Below are positions 26,994 through 36,000 of a DNA stretch of 64,000 nt, piece by piece. Numbering within the stretch: the stretch's first letter is position 1; the number at the start of each line of letters is the position of its first letter. This stretch comes from Fulvivirga sp. (GTDB taxonomy: Bacteria; Bacteroidota; Bacteroidia; Cytophagales; Cyclobacteriaceae), in NCBI GenBank assembly GCA_028280565.1, contig JANQLQ010000323.1, forward strand, positions 26,734 through 90,733, written 5' to 3'. The notes beneath the pieces are model-generated. The model saw only the letters and a list, made by a program, of their open reading frames with translations. It was not told where the DNA came from and did no database searches. The translations under genes and the position numbers were made by a program.

Positions 26994-28163
26994 TTAGTTT
27001 CCAGCCAGCTCTTTTACCAGTTTTTGGATCATTCCCACGCCCTTTTTTAACTGTTCTTTTTCAATAAATTCATTCGCCCTATGCGCCTGGGCGATGGACC
27101 CCGGCCCGCAGATAATACTTTCAAAACCACCTTCTGCGAACTGACCCGCCTCGGCGGCATAAGATACTGTGCCTACCTCATCATTACCCGAAATTTTTTG
27201 TACTAAAGTGACAACCTCTTCGTCCATGGCGGTGTCCAGTGGTGGCACCGGGGGATGATGCTGCAAAACTTCAATTTTAAAGCCAGCAAATTTTGGCTTT
27301 AATTCTTTCTCTCGTATCGCGCAATAGTCTTTGAACTCTTGGATAATGCCATTCAAATCATCTTTGGGGATAGCCCTCACATCCCACCAAAATGAAGCTT
27401 TATCGGCGATCACGTTGGGCGCAATCCCCCCGTGTACTTTCCCCACGTGGAGAGAAGAGTGTGGAGGGTCAAAGCGGTCATCGACCTGCCCCTTCTGAAC
27501 TAGGTCATTCATTTTGTTTTCAAGCCATAAAATAAGCCGGGCCATTTCATGGATAGCACTTACCTCCTGGCGTATCCGGCTGCTGTGCCCGGCAGAACCG
27601 TTTACGTGGGTCTCCAATACACAAATGCCCTTCTGCCCCACGATAGGCTGCATGAGTGAAGGTTCTCCAATGATCGCATATTTCGGCCGCTCGGTGTAGG
27701 TAGCCCGGATGTGTTGGACTAGGCCAGGGCCGGCAAGGCACCCGATCTCCTCATCGTAAGAAAAAGCAAAATAGATCGGTTCCTGTAACGATGCCTGGAC
27801 CATTTCCGGGAGGGTTGCCAAGCAGCAGGCTATGAACCCTTTCATATCACATGAGCCACGGCCGTATAGCCTTCCATCTCCTTTATCAGTCAAAACAAAA
27901 GGGTCGGTATCCCAATCTTGCCCGTCTACAGGTACCACGTCGGTATGGCCGGAAAGGATCACCCCGCCATCCACCGCAGGGCCAATTCTACAATGTAAAG
28001 AGACCTTTGTCCGGTCCTCGTTTGGAACCTCGGTGGTAGTTACCCCAAAACTTTCGATGTATTCTTTGATCCATCCTATGATACTTAGGTTACTATCTCC
28101 GCCGAAGACGGGGTAAGATACCAATTGGGTCAAAATTTGCCCTGCGTCCAGTTTTTTATCCAT
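26994..28163 (-). CDS. argE: M20 family metallopeptidase, acetylornithine deacetylase-like
   Basis: This 389-residue zinc hydrolase of the M20A family removes acyl groups from amino acids such as N-acetylornithine. Metal and catalytic motifs are SGHTDVVPVDG (His, catalytic Asp), GRGSCDMKGFIA (bridging Asp), AFSYDEEIGCLAG (catalytic Glu pair), AIIGEPS and a C-terminal CGPGSIAQAHRANEFI (His). The dimerisation domain is between about 180 and 300. It lies 19 bases after the YfcC transporter gene on the same strand, so the two are probably co-transcribed. This suggests a salvage route (import plus deacylation) as much as arginine synthesis, since no other arg gene is in the window. Confidence 0.88.
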   Translation of the reverse strand: MDKKLDAGQILTQLVSYPVFGGDSNLSIIGWIKEYIESFGVTTTEVPNEDRTKVSLHCRIGPAVDGGVILSGHTDVVPVDGQDWDTDPFVLTDKGDGRLYGRGSCDMKGFIACCLATLPEMVQASLQEPIYFAFSYDEEIGCLAGPGLVQHIRATYTERPKYAIIGEPSLMQPIVGQKGICVLETHVNGSAGHSSRIRQEVSAIHEMARLILWLENKMNDLVQKGQVDDRFDPPHSSLHVGKVHGGIAPNVIADKASFWWDVRAIPKDDLNGIIQEFKDYCAIREKELKPKFAGFKIEVLQHHPPVPPLDTAMDEEVVTLVQKISGNDEVGTVSYAAEAGQFAEGGFESIICGPGSIAQAHRANEFIEKEQLKKGVGMIQKLVKELAGN

Positions 28164-28182
28164 TTTCTATCACTTTTATAGC

Positions 28183-29604
28183 TCATTCATATCCTATGGC
28201 CACGGCTACGATCAGCATTACCCAAGCCATGGCCAGTATAGCTACCAGGATGGGAAAAATAAACTTTAGCCATCGATCCAACGGTACCCGGCACATGCTC
28301 AGCATGGCAATAAGGCCCCCTAACGTGGGATTTATCAAATTTGTAACACCGTCCCCCACCTGGAAAGCCAAGATAGTGGTTTGCCTTGTGAGGCCTAACA
28401 CTTCACCTAAAGGGATCATCACGGGTAAAGTTGCCAGCGCTTGCCCACTACCGGAAGGGATAAAAAGGTTGATCACACACTGCGCCACCGACATCCCTAT
28501 GGCCGACGCGTAAAGTGGGAGCCCCTCCAAAAGCCTTGAGAGATGGTACGAAATGGTATCACTAATATTACCCGTTTCCATTAACACTTTAATAGAAGTG
28601 GCATATCCCACCATAAATGCCCCCGGGGCAGCTTTTCCAATAGCTTCCAAGATACCTTCACTGATACTAGTGGCACTCATACGGGATATAAGTGCACTGG
28701 CCAAGGCCACCATCAGGAAAATCGAGGACAACTCATTGATATACCAATGGTAAACAAAGATCCCATACAACGATACCCCTAATCCTGTCATAAAAACCAG
28801 TATCACCAGCCAGTTGTTTAGGGTCATGCTATAGGCCTGGATGGGCTTTGATAGCGATATACCGGCTTCATTCAGTCCTGCGCCCAGCCCGTGGGTACGG
28901 TCACGACTTATTCTTTTAAAATAACGAACATTATACCAAGCCATGATGCAAAGGCCTGCAAAACACAATACACTTCTGAGCCCAGCGCCGGAAAAGAGGG
29001 GCAGTTCGGCAATCTTATGCCCGGTACCGACCGTGTAAGGATTGATCGGGGAAAGCCCGAACCCTATCGTCATGGCCCCTACGGATATCCCGGCAGCTAG
29101 TACAAGGTCTCCGCCTAGGGCCAAGCTAAGCACGGCCGCTACGGGCACCATGGCAATATTATTTTCATAGCCTATGGTAATACCTAGTGCCCCATAAACA
29201 AAGGTCATGATCACTACCACGAGATATTTTCTCTCCAGGCCGAGTTTTTTCACCAAGGCACCGACTGTGTTTTCCACGGCTTTTGATTTTTCCATGATCC
29301 CGAACATGATCCCCCCGGCCAGTACGATAAAGATGATCTCCGCGGCCGCTTTGAAACCCAATGGAATCGCTTTGAACATATCTAACAGCCCTACAGGCGA
29401 TGAGGGAAGCAGTGTATACGATCCCGGGACCACTCTTTCTCGCCCATCGACAGTGACCCTGTCGTAAGAGCCAGCAGGGAGAAGGTAGGTGAGCACGGTA
29501 ACCAGCACAATAATACCAAAGAGCATGGTCACCGCGTGGGGAACACGCTGGTACCATTTCCCCTGGGTTTGGCCCTGCTGAAGGGAAGAATTTTCCATGC
29601 CCAA
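28183..29604 (-). CDS. yfcC: YfcC family C4-dicarboxylate/amino-acid-type membrane transporter
   Basis: This 473-residue polytopic inner-membrane protein has about 11-12 hydrophobic segments. It belongs to the YfcC/DcuC-like group: KWYQRVPHAVTMLFGIIVLV at the N-terminus, then TYLLPAGSYDR, the re-entrant segments LSPINPYTVGTGHKIAELP and LFIPSGSGQALATLPVMIPL, and GDGVTNLINPTLGGLIAML near the end. These proteins are thought to be proton- or sodium-coupled carriers or exchangers of basic amino acids, peptides or dicarboxylates; the substrate is not determined here. The start could be the ATG at 29604 or 29598. It precedes argE in a probable two-gene operon. Confidence 0.88.
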   Translation of the reverse strand: MGMENSSLQQGQTQGKWYQRVPHAVTMLFGIIVLVTVLTYLLPAGSYDRVTVDGRERVVPGSYTLLPSSPVGLLDMFKAIPLGFKAAAEIIFIVLAGGIMFGIMEKSKAVENTVGALVKKLGLERKYLVVVIMTFVYGALGITIGYENNIAMVPVAAVLSLALGGDLVLAAGISVGAMTIGFGLSPINPYTVGTGHKIAELPLFSGAGLRSVLCFAGLCIMAWYNVRYFKRISRDRTHGLGAGLNEAGISLSKPIQAYSMTLNNWLVILVFMTGLGVSLYGIFVYHWYINELSSIFLMVALASALISRMSATSISEGILEAIGKAAPGAFMVGYATSIKVLMETGNISDTISYHLSRLLEGLPLYASAIGMSVAQCVINLFIPSGSGQALATLPVMIPLGEVLGLTRQTTILAFQVGDGVTNLINPTLGGLIAMLSMCRVPLDRWLKFIFPILVAILAMAWVMLIVAVAIGYE

Positions 29605-29789
29605 ATAAAAGAAATTATCTGGTGTAAAGACGGCCGTTTATGGAAATGAACAAAATCAACCCTAGCAACTTGGACCAGCACACCTCCCAATATATAGTTT
29701 CGATAAAAATTTCTCTTAAAAGGAAACCTTTGTAAAAAATACTCGTCTTAATGTTAAGAAAACTTTACAAAAAGACAAACAAATTTAAC

Positions 29790-29999
29790 ATGGGATCGAT
29801 CGATAATAATATCCGAGTTGAACGGGCACGACTAAAAATCTCTCAATTTGACCTGGCCAAAGAAATGAAGGTAACGCGACAAACAATCTATTCTCTTGAA
29901 AATAACAAATTTGTTCCTTCCGTAGAATTAGCTTTAAAACTGGCCCGGTATTTCAATATGGAGGTGGGAGACCTGTTTTGGCTTGTAGATGACGCATGA
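29790..29999 (+). CDS. Small Xre-family transcriptional regulator
   Basis: This is a 69-residue protein from the ATG at 29790 (MGSIDNNIRVERARLKISQ); the frame is open 13 codons further up, but those lie in AT-rich promoter-like DNA. It is a single lambda-repressor-like helix-turn-helix of the YozG type: LKISQFDLAKEMKVTRQTIY followed by SLENNKFVPSVELALKLARY and an acidic end. Such short regulators usually sit beside small membrane proteins. Here the gene is isolated, divergent from yfcC (185 bases) and convergent with the creatininase-like gene, one base apart. Confidence 0.88.
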   Translation: MGSIDNNIRVERARLKISQFDLAKEMKVTRQTIYSLENNKFVPSVELALKLARYFNMEVGDLFWLVDDA

Positions 30000-30000
30000 T

Positions 30001-30840
30001 CTACTTCTTTAGCCTGTTTTTAATGGCTTTCACGGTATTGGATACCTGGAAATCCGCCAATTCGTTAGCGATTTTCAAGGTTTCTTCGACAGGCGCTAGT
30101 GGCACCCCGTTGATAGAGAATAAGCCAGCCGCTTGACGGGCGCTGGCTCTTACATATTCCGGGTCGGCCAGCATCATCATAGCCGTGTAGCGGAAGGAAT
30201 CATGGATACCTTCTGATACTTCCTGGACACCGTTGTTTTTCAGCCATACCTTTAGTCCTTTGTTTTCATAAAACTCCGGGATGTGGTAAATGCCGGTGCC
30301 TGGTCCCCAAGCTTTCGAAAGTTCGTTAGCCACGGCTTCCATCCCATCCCTATTACCTCCACTGTCCCCGATAAGCACGATGTTTTTGAAGCCTGTCAGC
30401 TTCAAACTCGTGGCAATATCTACCAGCAAGGCATGGAAAGTAGCTGGTGACACTCCTATGGTACCCGGGTACCTCAAATGCCCATCCACTTTTTCAAAAT
30501 CACCTTCCGGCACATAAGGCACTACCGTAGCTACTAAGGCATTGCCAAGCGACCGGGCTATGCGCTCACTTAGCACTTTACAAACAATGTTGTGTTTACC
30601 TGTCACCAGGTAAGGGCCATTCATTTCCAAGCCACCCGTGGCAATGATGGCAGTAGTTTTCCCATCACGGATGGCATCTCTCACTTCCATCCATGTCATG
30701 TTTTCCATAAACACCTCATCAGCCAGAGGTATAGGCCGGGGCTTATCGATATCGGGGTTTAAACGGGGATCAGCTTGCGCCCATCCAAGTGTAATGCGGG
30801 CTACACAAAGCAAGCATACAAGGTAAATGGATCGTATCAT
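30001..30840 (-). CDS. Exported creatininase-family protein with altered metal site
   Basis: This 279-residue protein has a signal peptide (about 1-22, ending GWAQA) and is periplasmic. The creatininase fold is shown by MTWMEVRDAIRDGKTTAIIA, TGGLEMNGPYLVTGKHNIVC, the YPGTIGVSPATFHAL block and VLIGDSGGNRDGMEAVANEL. The usual metal-binding patterns E-x-H-G-x-H-L...T-D and N-G-H-G-G-N are changed here to E-x-N-G-P-Y-L...K-H-N and D-S-G-G-N, so at least two histidine ligands are missing or moved. This variant pattern recurs in an exported subgroup I recall from other bacteria, so it is probably a real subfamily with a different reaction. It stands alone. Confidence 0.85.
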   Translation of the reverse strand: MIRSIYLVCLLCVARITLGWAQADPRLNPDIDKPRPIPLADEVFMENMTWMEVRDAIRDGKTTAIIATGGLEMNGPYLVTGKHNIVCKVLSERIARSLGNALVATVVPYVPEGDFEKVDGHLRYPGTIGVSPATFHALLVDIATSLKLTGFKNIVLIGDSGGNRDGMEAVANELSKAWGPGTGIYHIPEFYENKGLKVWLKNNGVQEVSEGIHDSFRYTAMMMLADPEYVRASARQAAGLFSINGVPLAPVEETLKIANELADFQVSNTVKAIKNRLKK

Positions 30841-31219
30841 GGTTCATTTTTTGGGTGATAATGCCAACGTATGATAAGGACGCTGAAAGGGAATCTCTCC
30901 CTGGCAAGAAGCGGAATTAGGTTTTGAGGTCCGATGGATGCTTATGGCTCTAACCCGTAAATAGGCGTTCCTAAGCCCTTGATTCCCAAAGGGGAATCAA
31001 GGAATAAGCGCTTATTCTTAACTTAAAAATAGTAATGACGTAATAGCCGCAATAGCTCGTAATAGCGCGGGTTTTCCAAACCCGTGCTTATGTATAGGCA
31101 GGTTCTCCGAGCCTGCGACATTGTAGTCATGAGATACCTGGCACAGTATTAATTATTGTAAACCAGGCCTGTTAGAAGTTATTTGTACCCGGCTATTCAC
31201 CTCCAAAAATTTTCAACAG
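30841..31219. other. Intergenic palindromes and R5 repeat
   Basis: The gap holds CCTTGATTCCC/GGGAATCAAGG (30977-31002, 11-bp perfect stem, 4-base loop), the adjoining 16-bp perfect palindrome GAATAAGCGCTTATTC (31002-31017), and repeat R5 at 31057-31125. No gene is seen. Confidence 0.6.
31057..31125. repeat. R5 dispersed double-hairpin repeat, copy 1
   Basis: Two short hairpins in series, GCGGGTTTTCCAAACCCG and CAGGTTCTCCGAGCCTG, match 52873-52935 at about four of five bases. Each hairpin has arms of 6-7 bp. Confidence 0.65.
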
Positions 31220-32344
31220 CTATTGAAAAAGATTGATATAGTCCTGGAAAAAAAAGACTTTACCTCTTTTAGCCCCAGTCATCTCTTGAAGTATATCGAG
31301 GTTTTCTAATTCCTCAAGAAGTTTGTAGACCGATGGAGAGGAAAGCCCTGTAAGGTCTTTAGTTTTTTGAGCGTCTAAAATGGGATGCTGATACAGGTGC
31401 CTGACTACGATGTTCGCATTGTTCGCGCGACTTTTTAGTTTCCGTACCTTATTTTCCACGTCCTTTTGAAGCTTTAAGATCTTATCGAACGTGAAAATCC
31501 CATTTTTTGCCGTTTCAATAACCCCTACCAAGAAGAATTTGAACCACTGTAGGATATCGTTCTTTTCCCGGACTCTCATTAAGTTATCATAGTAAAGCAT
31601 CCTGTTGCGCTCAAAAAAATCGGAAAGGTACAATACAGGCATCTTTAAGATCCCTTTTTCGACCAGGTACAAGGTGATCATGAGCCTGCCTACACGACCA
31701 TTTCCATCTAAAAACGGGTGGATCGTTTCAAACTGGTAATGTATTAAGGCGATTTTCAGCAATGCAGGGAAGAAAAACTCTTGGTTGTGCGCAAACTTTT
31801 CCAGGTCACCCATATACTCATCTAGGGATGAATGCACCGGGGGTACAAACGTAGCGTCGGATATGCTTGCACCCCCAATCCAGTTTTGACTGGTGCGAAA
31901 ATCACCGGGAAGTTTATGCTTGCCCCTTACGCCGGATAACAAAGTTTTGTGCGTTTGTTTTATCAACCTAGAAGAGAAAGGCAATTCCTTTAAGCTTGAT
32001 ATAGCTTCGTTTAACGCAGTAATATAGTTTTGTACCTCCTCCCAATCGTCTCTCTTTTCTTCTGAAATATCTTCTCTATCCAGTAGTGCTTCTTCAATAT
32101 TGGTTTTTGTCCCTTCAATTTTACTGGATTGAGTCGCCTCTTTCAGCACGTGCATGCTAATAAAAAGATCGATGTTGGGAATATACTCCGAGTACATATC
32201 CAGCCTGCCCAGTTGTCGATCGGCATGACTCAACAAACTCAGCACTTCCATATCCTCGATCTTCCACGGGATGTTAATTTTGTTGGGCTGAAAACTCTTG
32301 TAAGTACCTTGATTGATGTAAGTGCCGGATGTAAAGTTTTTCAT
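31220..32344 (-). CDS. Fic family protein with winged-helix C-terminus (class II)
   Basis: This 374-residue protein transfers AMP or a similar nucleotide to target proteins. The Fic active site IHPFLDGNGRVGRLMI (catalytic His about residue 209) is intact. The inhibitory helix motif (S/T)xxxE(G/N) is present as SSKIEGT near residue 75, upstream of the Fic core, making it a class II self-inhibited Fic. The N-terminal Fic_N region (about 20-105) and a C-terminal winged-helix domain (about 305-370, with LTGLSSPSVYKLLEELENLDIL) complete the usual DNA-binding Fic architecture. Five TTAATTAA palindromes cover its start and upstream region, which suggests autoregulation through the winged helix. It is a single-gene unit. 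Confidence 0.92.
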   Translation of the reverse strand: MKNFTSGTYINQGTYKSFQPNKINIPWKIEDMEVLSLLSHADRQLGRLDMYSEYIPNIDLFISMHVLKEATQSSKIEGTKTNIEEALLDREDISEEKRDDWEEVQNYITALNEAISSLKELPFSSRLIKQTHKTLLSGVRGKHKLPGDFRTSQNWIGGASISDATFVPPVHSSLDEYMGDLEKFAHNQEFFFPALLKIALIHYQFETIHPFLDGNGRVGRLMITLYLVEKGILKMPVLYLSDFFERNRMLYYDNLMRVREKNDILQWFKFFLVGVIETAKNGIFTFDKILKLQKDVENKVRKLKSRANNANIVVRHLYQHPILDAQKTKDLTGLSSPSVYKLLEELENLDILQEMTGAKRGKVFFFQDYINLFQ

Positions 32345-32432
32345 TAATTAACCAAACGATGAAAATTTTAATTAAGGTTTCCATTAATTAAGTTTTTTTC
32401 AAAAAACTTAATTAAGGCACTAACTTAATTAA
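32344..32432. promoter_or_regulatory. Five TTAATTAA palindromes over the fic start (putative operator)
   Basis: TTAATTAA occurs at 32344, 32368, 32384, 32408 and 32425, with spacings of 24, 16, 24 and 17. The third and fourth are part of a 15-bp perfect inverted repeat (TTAATTAAGTTTTTT, two-base loop). The first overlaps the fic start codon. The regular array is best explained as repressor sites for the Fic protein's own winged-helix domain. Confidence 0.6.
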
Positions 32433-32545
32433 TAAATCTTAAATTCATTTAAATAAGCAATTCATCGTATGGCCAAGATAATTACACCAGGCCCTATCTT
32501 ACGGCCTTATTTGACTACAATTTGGATTATTACACTTTACAAGAT

Positions 32546-32731
32546 CTAATCCTTCACACTTAATTTATCCAAAATAGTATCCATCAAGCACCACTTGGTA
32601 ATAGAAGATTGGAGCAGGTTAGCACCTACAAAAGCAGTGAACCAAAGCCAATTGATATTAACGGTAATGGCTAAAATAAGGCTGATCAATACAAAAGTGC
32701 CGGCTACGGCTCTTACTATTCTATTTTTCAT
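32546..32731 (-). CDS. DUF2892 family small membrane protein
   Basis: This 61-residue protein has two hydrophobic helices (about 5-25 and 30-45) with the family pattern RIVRAVAGTFVLISLILA and WLWFTAFVGANLLQSSITKWC ending in a Cys-containing turn. DUF2892 proteins occur alone or fused to rhodanese domains (YgaP) and are often found with sulfur or metal-resistance genes. Here the gene is the last in the RND efflux operon, 19 bases after the PII-like gene. Confidence 0.85.
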   Translation of the reverse strand: MKNRIVRAVAGTFVLISLILAITVNINWLWFTAFVGANLLQSSITKWCLMDTILDKLSVKD

Positions 32732-32750
32732 CGGTTTGTTAATTTTTCAT

Positions 32751-33056
32751 TCAAACATATTTTTCTACCGGGAGCACCACCATCTTTAGGGGGTTGTCGG
32801 TCTCCAGGTCTTTGTTAAAGTCCGTGAGCAGTTGCAACAGCCTACCGACCTTTTCTTCGGAAGTAAAGGCAAAAAACAGGTGTGATTCTACCCCACCAAC
32901 TTCACCGGGAAACCAACTGGAAGTCTTTAACAATGCCGGGGAGCTTTTATACCCATCAATGCCGGAACCGCTGAAGCTTTCAATGTTTGCCTTCTTAAAC
33001 AATTCGTGGACCTGGTCCCGGAATTGTGCGACGGCGGTGACTATGAGCAATTTCAT
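32751..33056 (-). CDS. PII-like small protein in efflux operon
   Basis: This 101-residue cytoplasmic protein has a predicted beta-alpha-beta-beta-alpha-beta order: KLLIVTAVAQFRDQVHELFKK, ANIESFSGSG, then SHLFFAFTSEEKVGRLLQLL and PLKMVVLPVEKYV. This matches ferredoxin-like, PII/CutA-type trimeric proteins such as DUF3240, which accompany heavy-metal RND pumps. The family assignment rests on the pattern and on context: it begins one base after the RND pump stop. It could sense a ligand or metal and act on the pump, but there is no direct evidence for that. Confidence 0.65.
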   Translation of the reverse strand: MKLLIVTAVAQFRDQVHELFKKANIESFSGSGIDGYKSSPALLKTSSWFPGEVGGVESHLFFAFTSEEKVGRLLQLLTDFNKDLETDNPLKMVVLPVEKYV

Positions 33057-33057
33057 A

Positions 33058-36000
33058 TTAGCTGTGGTTTTTACGTTCTATCAAATAATACACCAGGGGT
33101 ACTACCAGCAAGGTCAGGACCGTAGAGGCTATGCTCCCGCCCATCAAAGAAATGGCCAGCCCTTGGAAAATAGGGTCGAAAAGGATGACAAACGCCCCGA
33201 TCACTACGGTACCGGCGGTCAATAGGATGGGAGTAGTACGCACAGCCCCGGCCTCTATTACAGCTTGTTTCAATGCTGCCCCTTCGGATACTCTTAAATT
33301 GATGAAATCGATGAGCAGGACCGAGTTTCTTACCATAATCCCCGCGAGAGCGATCATTCCTATAAACGAGGTAGCCGTGAAGAAAGCCCCTAGCAGCCAG
33401 TGTCCTAACACAATCCCCACCATGGAAAGTGGTATAGCCACCATCATCACGATCGGCGCTTTAAAATCCTGGAACCAGCCTACGATCAGCATGTAAATGA
33501 TCACGATCACGCCAATAAATGCTATCCCAAGGTCCCTGAACACCTCTAACGTGATCTGCCATTCGCCATCCCACTTTACCGTATAGTCCTCTTCCAGTGC
33601 CGGCTGCTGGATGTAAAGCTCATCTAGGCGGTATCCCGCTGGCAGGTTGATAGATCTCAACTTATCCGTCATCCCTAGGATGGCATAGACCGGGCTTTCT
33701 AGGTCACCTGCCATATCGGACATTACATACACTACTCGTTTTTGGTTTTTTCGGTAGATGTTCTTCGCCCTTATGTGTTCCTGGATATCCACCAGGTCAC
33801 CGATCGATACCATCGCCCCTGTTTGAGAGCGAACTTGCAACTGCGTAATGTCGTTGAGGGTGGACTTTTCTTTTTCATCCAGCGTTAAGATCAACCCAAC
33901 CTGTTCAGCAGCATCTTGCTGGTAGAGCGTGGTGATCGCACTTTCGGATAAGGCCATGTGCATGGTGTGGACAACCTGCTGGGGAGCGACACCATATAGC
34001 ATTGCTTTTTCTTTGTCTACGATGAATTCATACTCGACCTGGTCGTCTTCTACCATCCAGTCGATGTCCACCACATCCTGCGTGTTGGCCAGGAGTGTCT
34101 TCACATCACCGGCTACTTTCATTTGCTGCTCATAGTCCGGGCCGTAGATCTCGGCCACAATGGTGGACAATACCGGTGGCCCAGGGGGGACCTCTACAAG
34201 CTTTACATTCGCATTGTATTGCTGCGCTATGGCTTGGATACCCGGACGCAGGCGTTTGGCAATGTCGTGGCTTTGGTCGTCGCGGTCATGTTTATCGGCC
34301 AAGTTCACCTGGATGTCCGCCATATTACTACCCCCACGCAGGTCATAGTGCCGTACGAGCCCATTGAAGGTAATGGGAGCGGAAGTACCTACATAACTTT
34401 GGTAATGCACCACCTCGGGACGGGAGGAGAGGTATTGAGCGATCTCCTGGGCTACTACGGCGGTGCGTTCTAAGGTAGTACCCTCCGGCATATCAATCAC
34501 CACCTGGAACTCGTTCTTGTTATCGAAAGGCAGCATTTTCACTGCTACAGATTTCGTGAAAAACATGACCAATGAACCCATTAAGAGAAAAATGGTAGCG
34601 CCTAAAAAGACCCATCGTTTGGCTTTGCTTTCGATCAATGGTCGTTCTAATTTTTCATACCATTTGTAAATACGGGTGTCTTCCAGTTTTTTGCCCTTCG
34701 AATCTTTTTGCTTTTTGTCTTTCTCTCGCAAGAATAAATAGCCCAAGAAGGGGGTGATAGTAAGGGCCACAAACAATGATAAGATCATGGCAATAGACGC
34801 GCCGATAGGCATTGGGGACATATACGGCCCCATAAGGCCAGAGACAAAGGCCATAGGCAGAACCGAAGCAATCACGGTGAATGTCGCCAATATTGTAGGG
34901 TTACCAACTTCATTAATTGCATACAGCGCTGCATCCTTAAAAGGCAGCCGCTTCATTTTAAAATGCCGGTGCATATTCTCGGCAATGATGATAGAATCGT
35001 CCACGACGATCCCTGTAACAAATACTAAGGCAAACAGGGTGATGCGGTTAAGGGTATAATCCAGCATATAGTAGCTTAGTAAAGTGAGTGCAAAAGTGAT
35101 AGGTACAGAAAGGAATACTACTAACCCTCCCCGCCAGCCCATGGCCAGCATCACTACGAAAGTTACCGCTATAATAGCCCCTACCAAGTGCATTAGTAGC
35201 TCAGACACTTTTTGTGAGGCGGTTTCGCCATAGTTCCTTGTCACTTCTATGTGGACGTCATCGGGGATCAAGTTGGTTTCCAGGCGCTCCACCTTGCCTA
35301 GGATCACATCTGCGATCTGCATGGCATCGGCTCCCTTTCGTTTGGCCACGGAAATGGTCACCGCGGGATATTCCGAGTGATACACAGAAGATTTCTCACT
35401 CGCTTTTCCAAACCCTAGTGAAACATAATTCTTCGGCAGTTCGGGGCCATCCATGATCGTGGCCACCTGCTGCAGGTACACCGGCCGACCCTCGTCCACA
35501 CCTACCACTAAATTCTCTACATCCTCTACGGCCTGGAGGAATTTACCCGTGTTGACCAAGAATTCCCGGTCATTTTTATTGAAACTACCGGCATCTAATT
35601 GCTGGTTATTGGCCCTGATCATTTCGGATACTGACAAAAAATCTAATCCACTGGCTGCTAGCTTATCCTTGTCCAACACCACACGGACTTGCCGTTTCCT
35701 CCCCCCTATTTCTTTCGTAATAGAGACATCGTTCACTTTTTCGATCTCACTGGTAAGCTCTTCTGCTATTTGACGCAGGCGGTAATCGTCATACGTTTCG
35801 CTCCAAAGGGTGAGGCCGAGCACAGGCACATCGTCTATGGCCCGGGTTTTTACTAAGGGCATGGTCACGCCTTGGGGCATGATATCCATGTGCTTGTTGA
35901 TCTCATTGTACATTTTTACGAAGGATCGTTCGATGTCTTCCCCTACGTAGAATTGAACAATGACCATCCCCTGCTCCTTCATAGAGGTGGAATAAACGTA

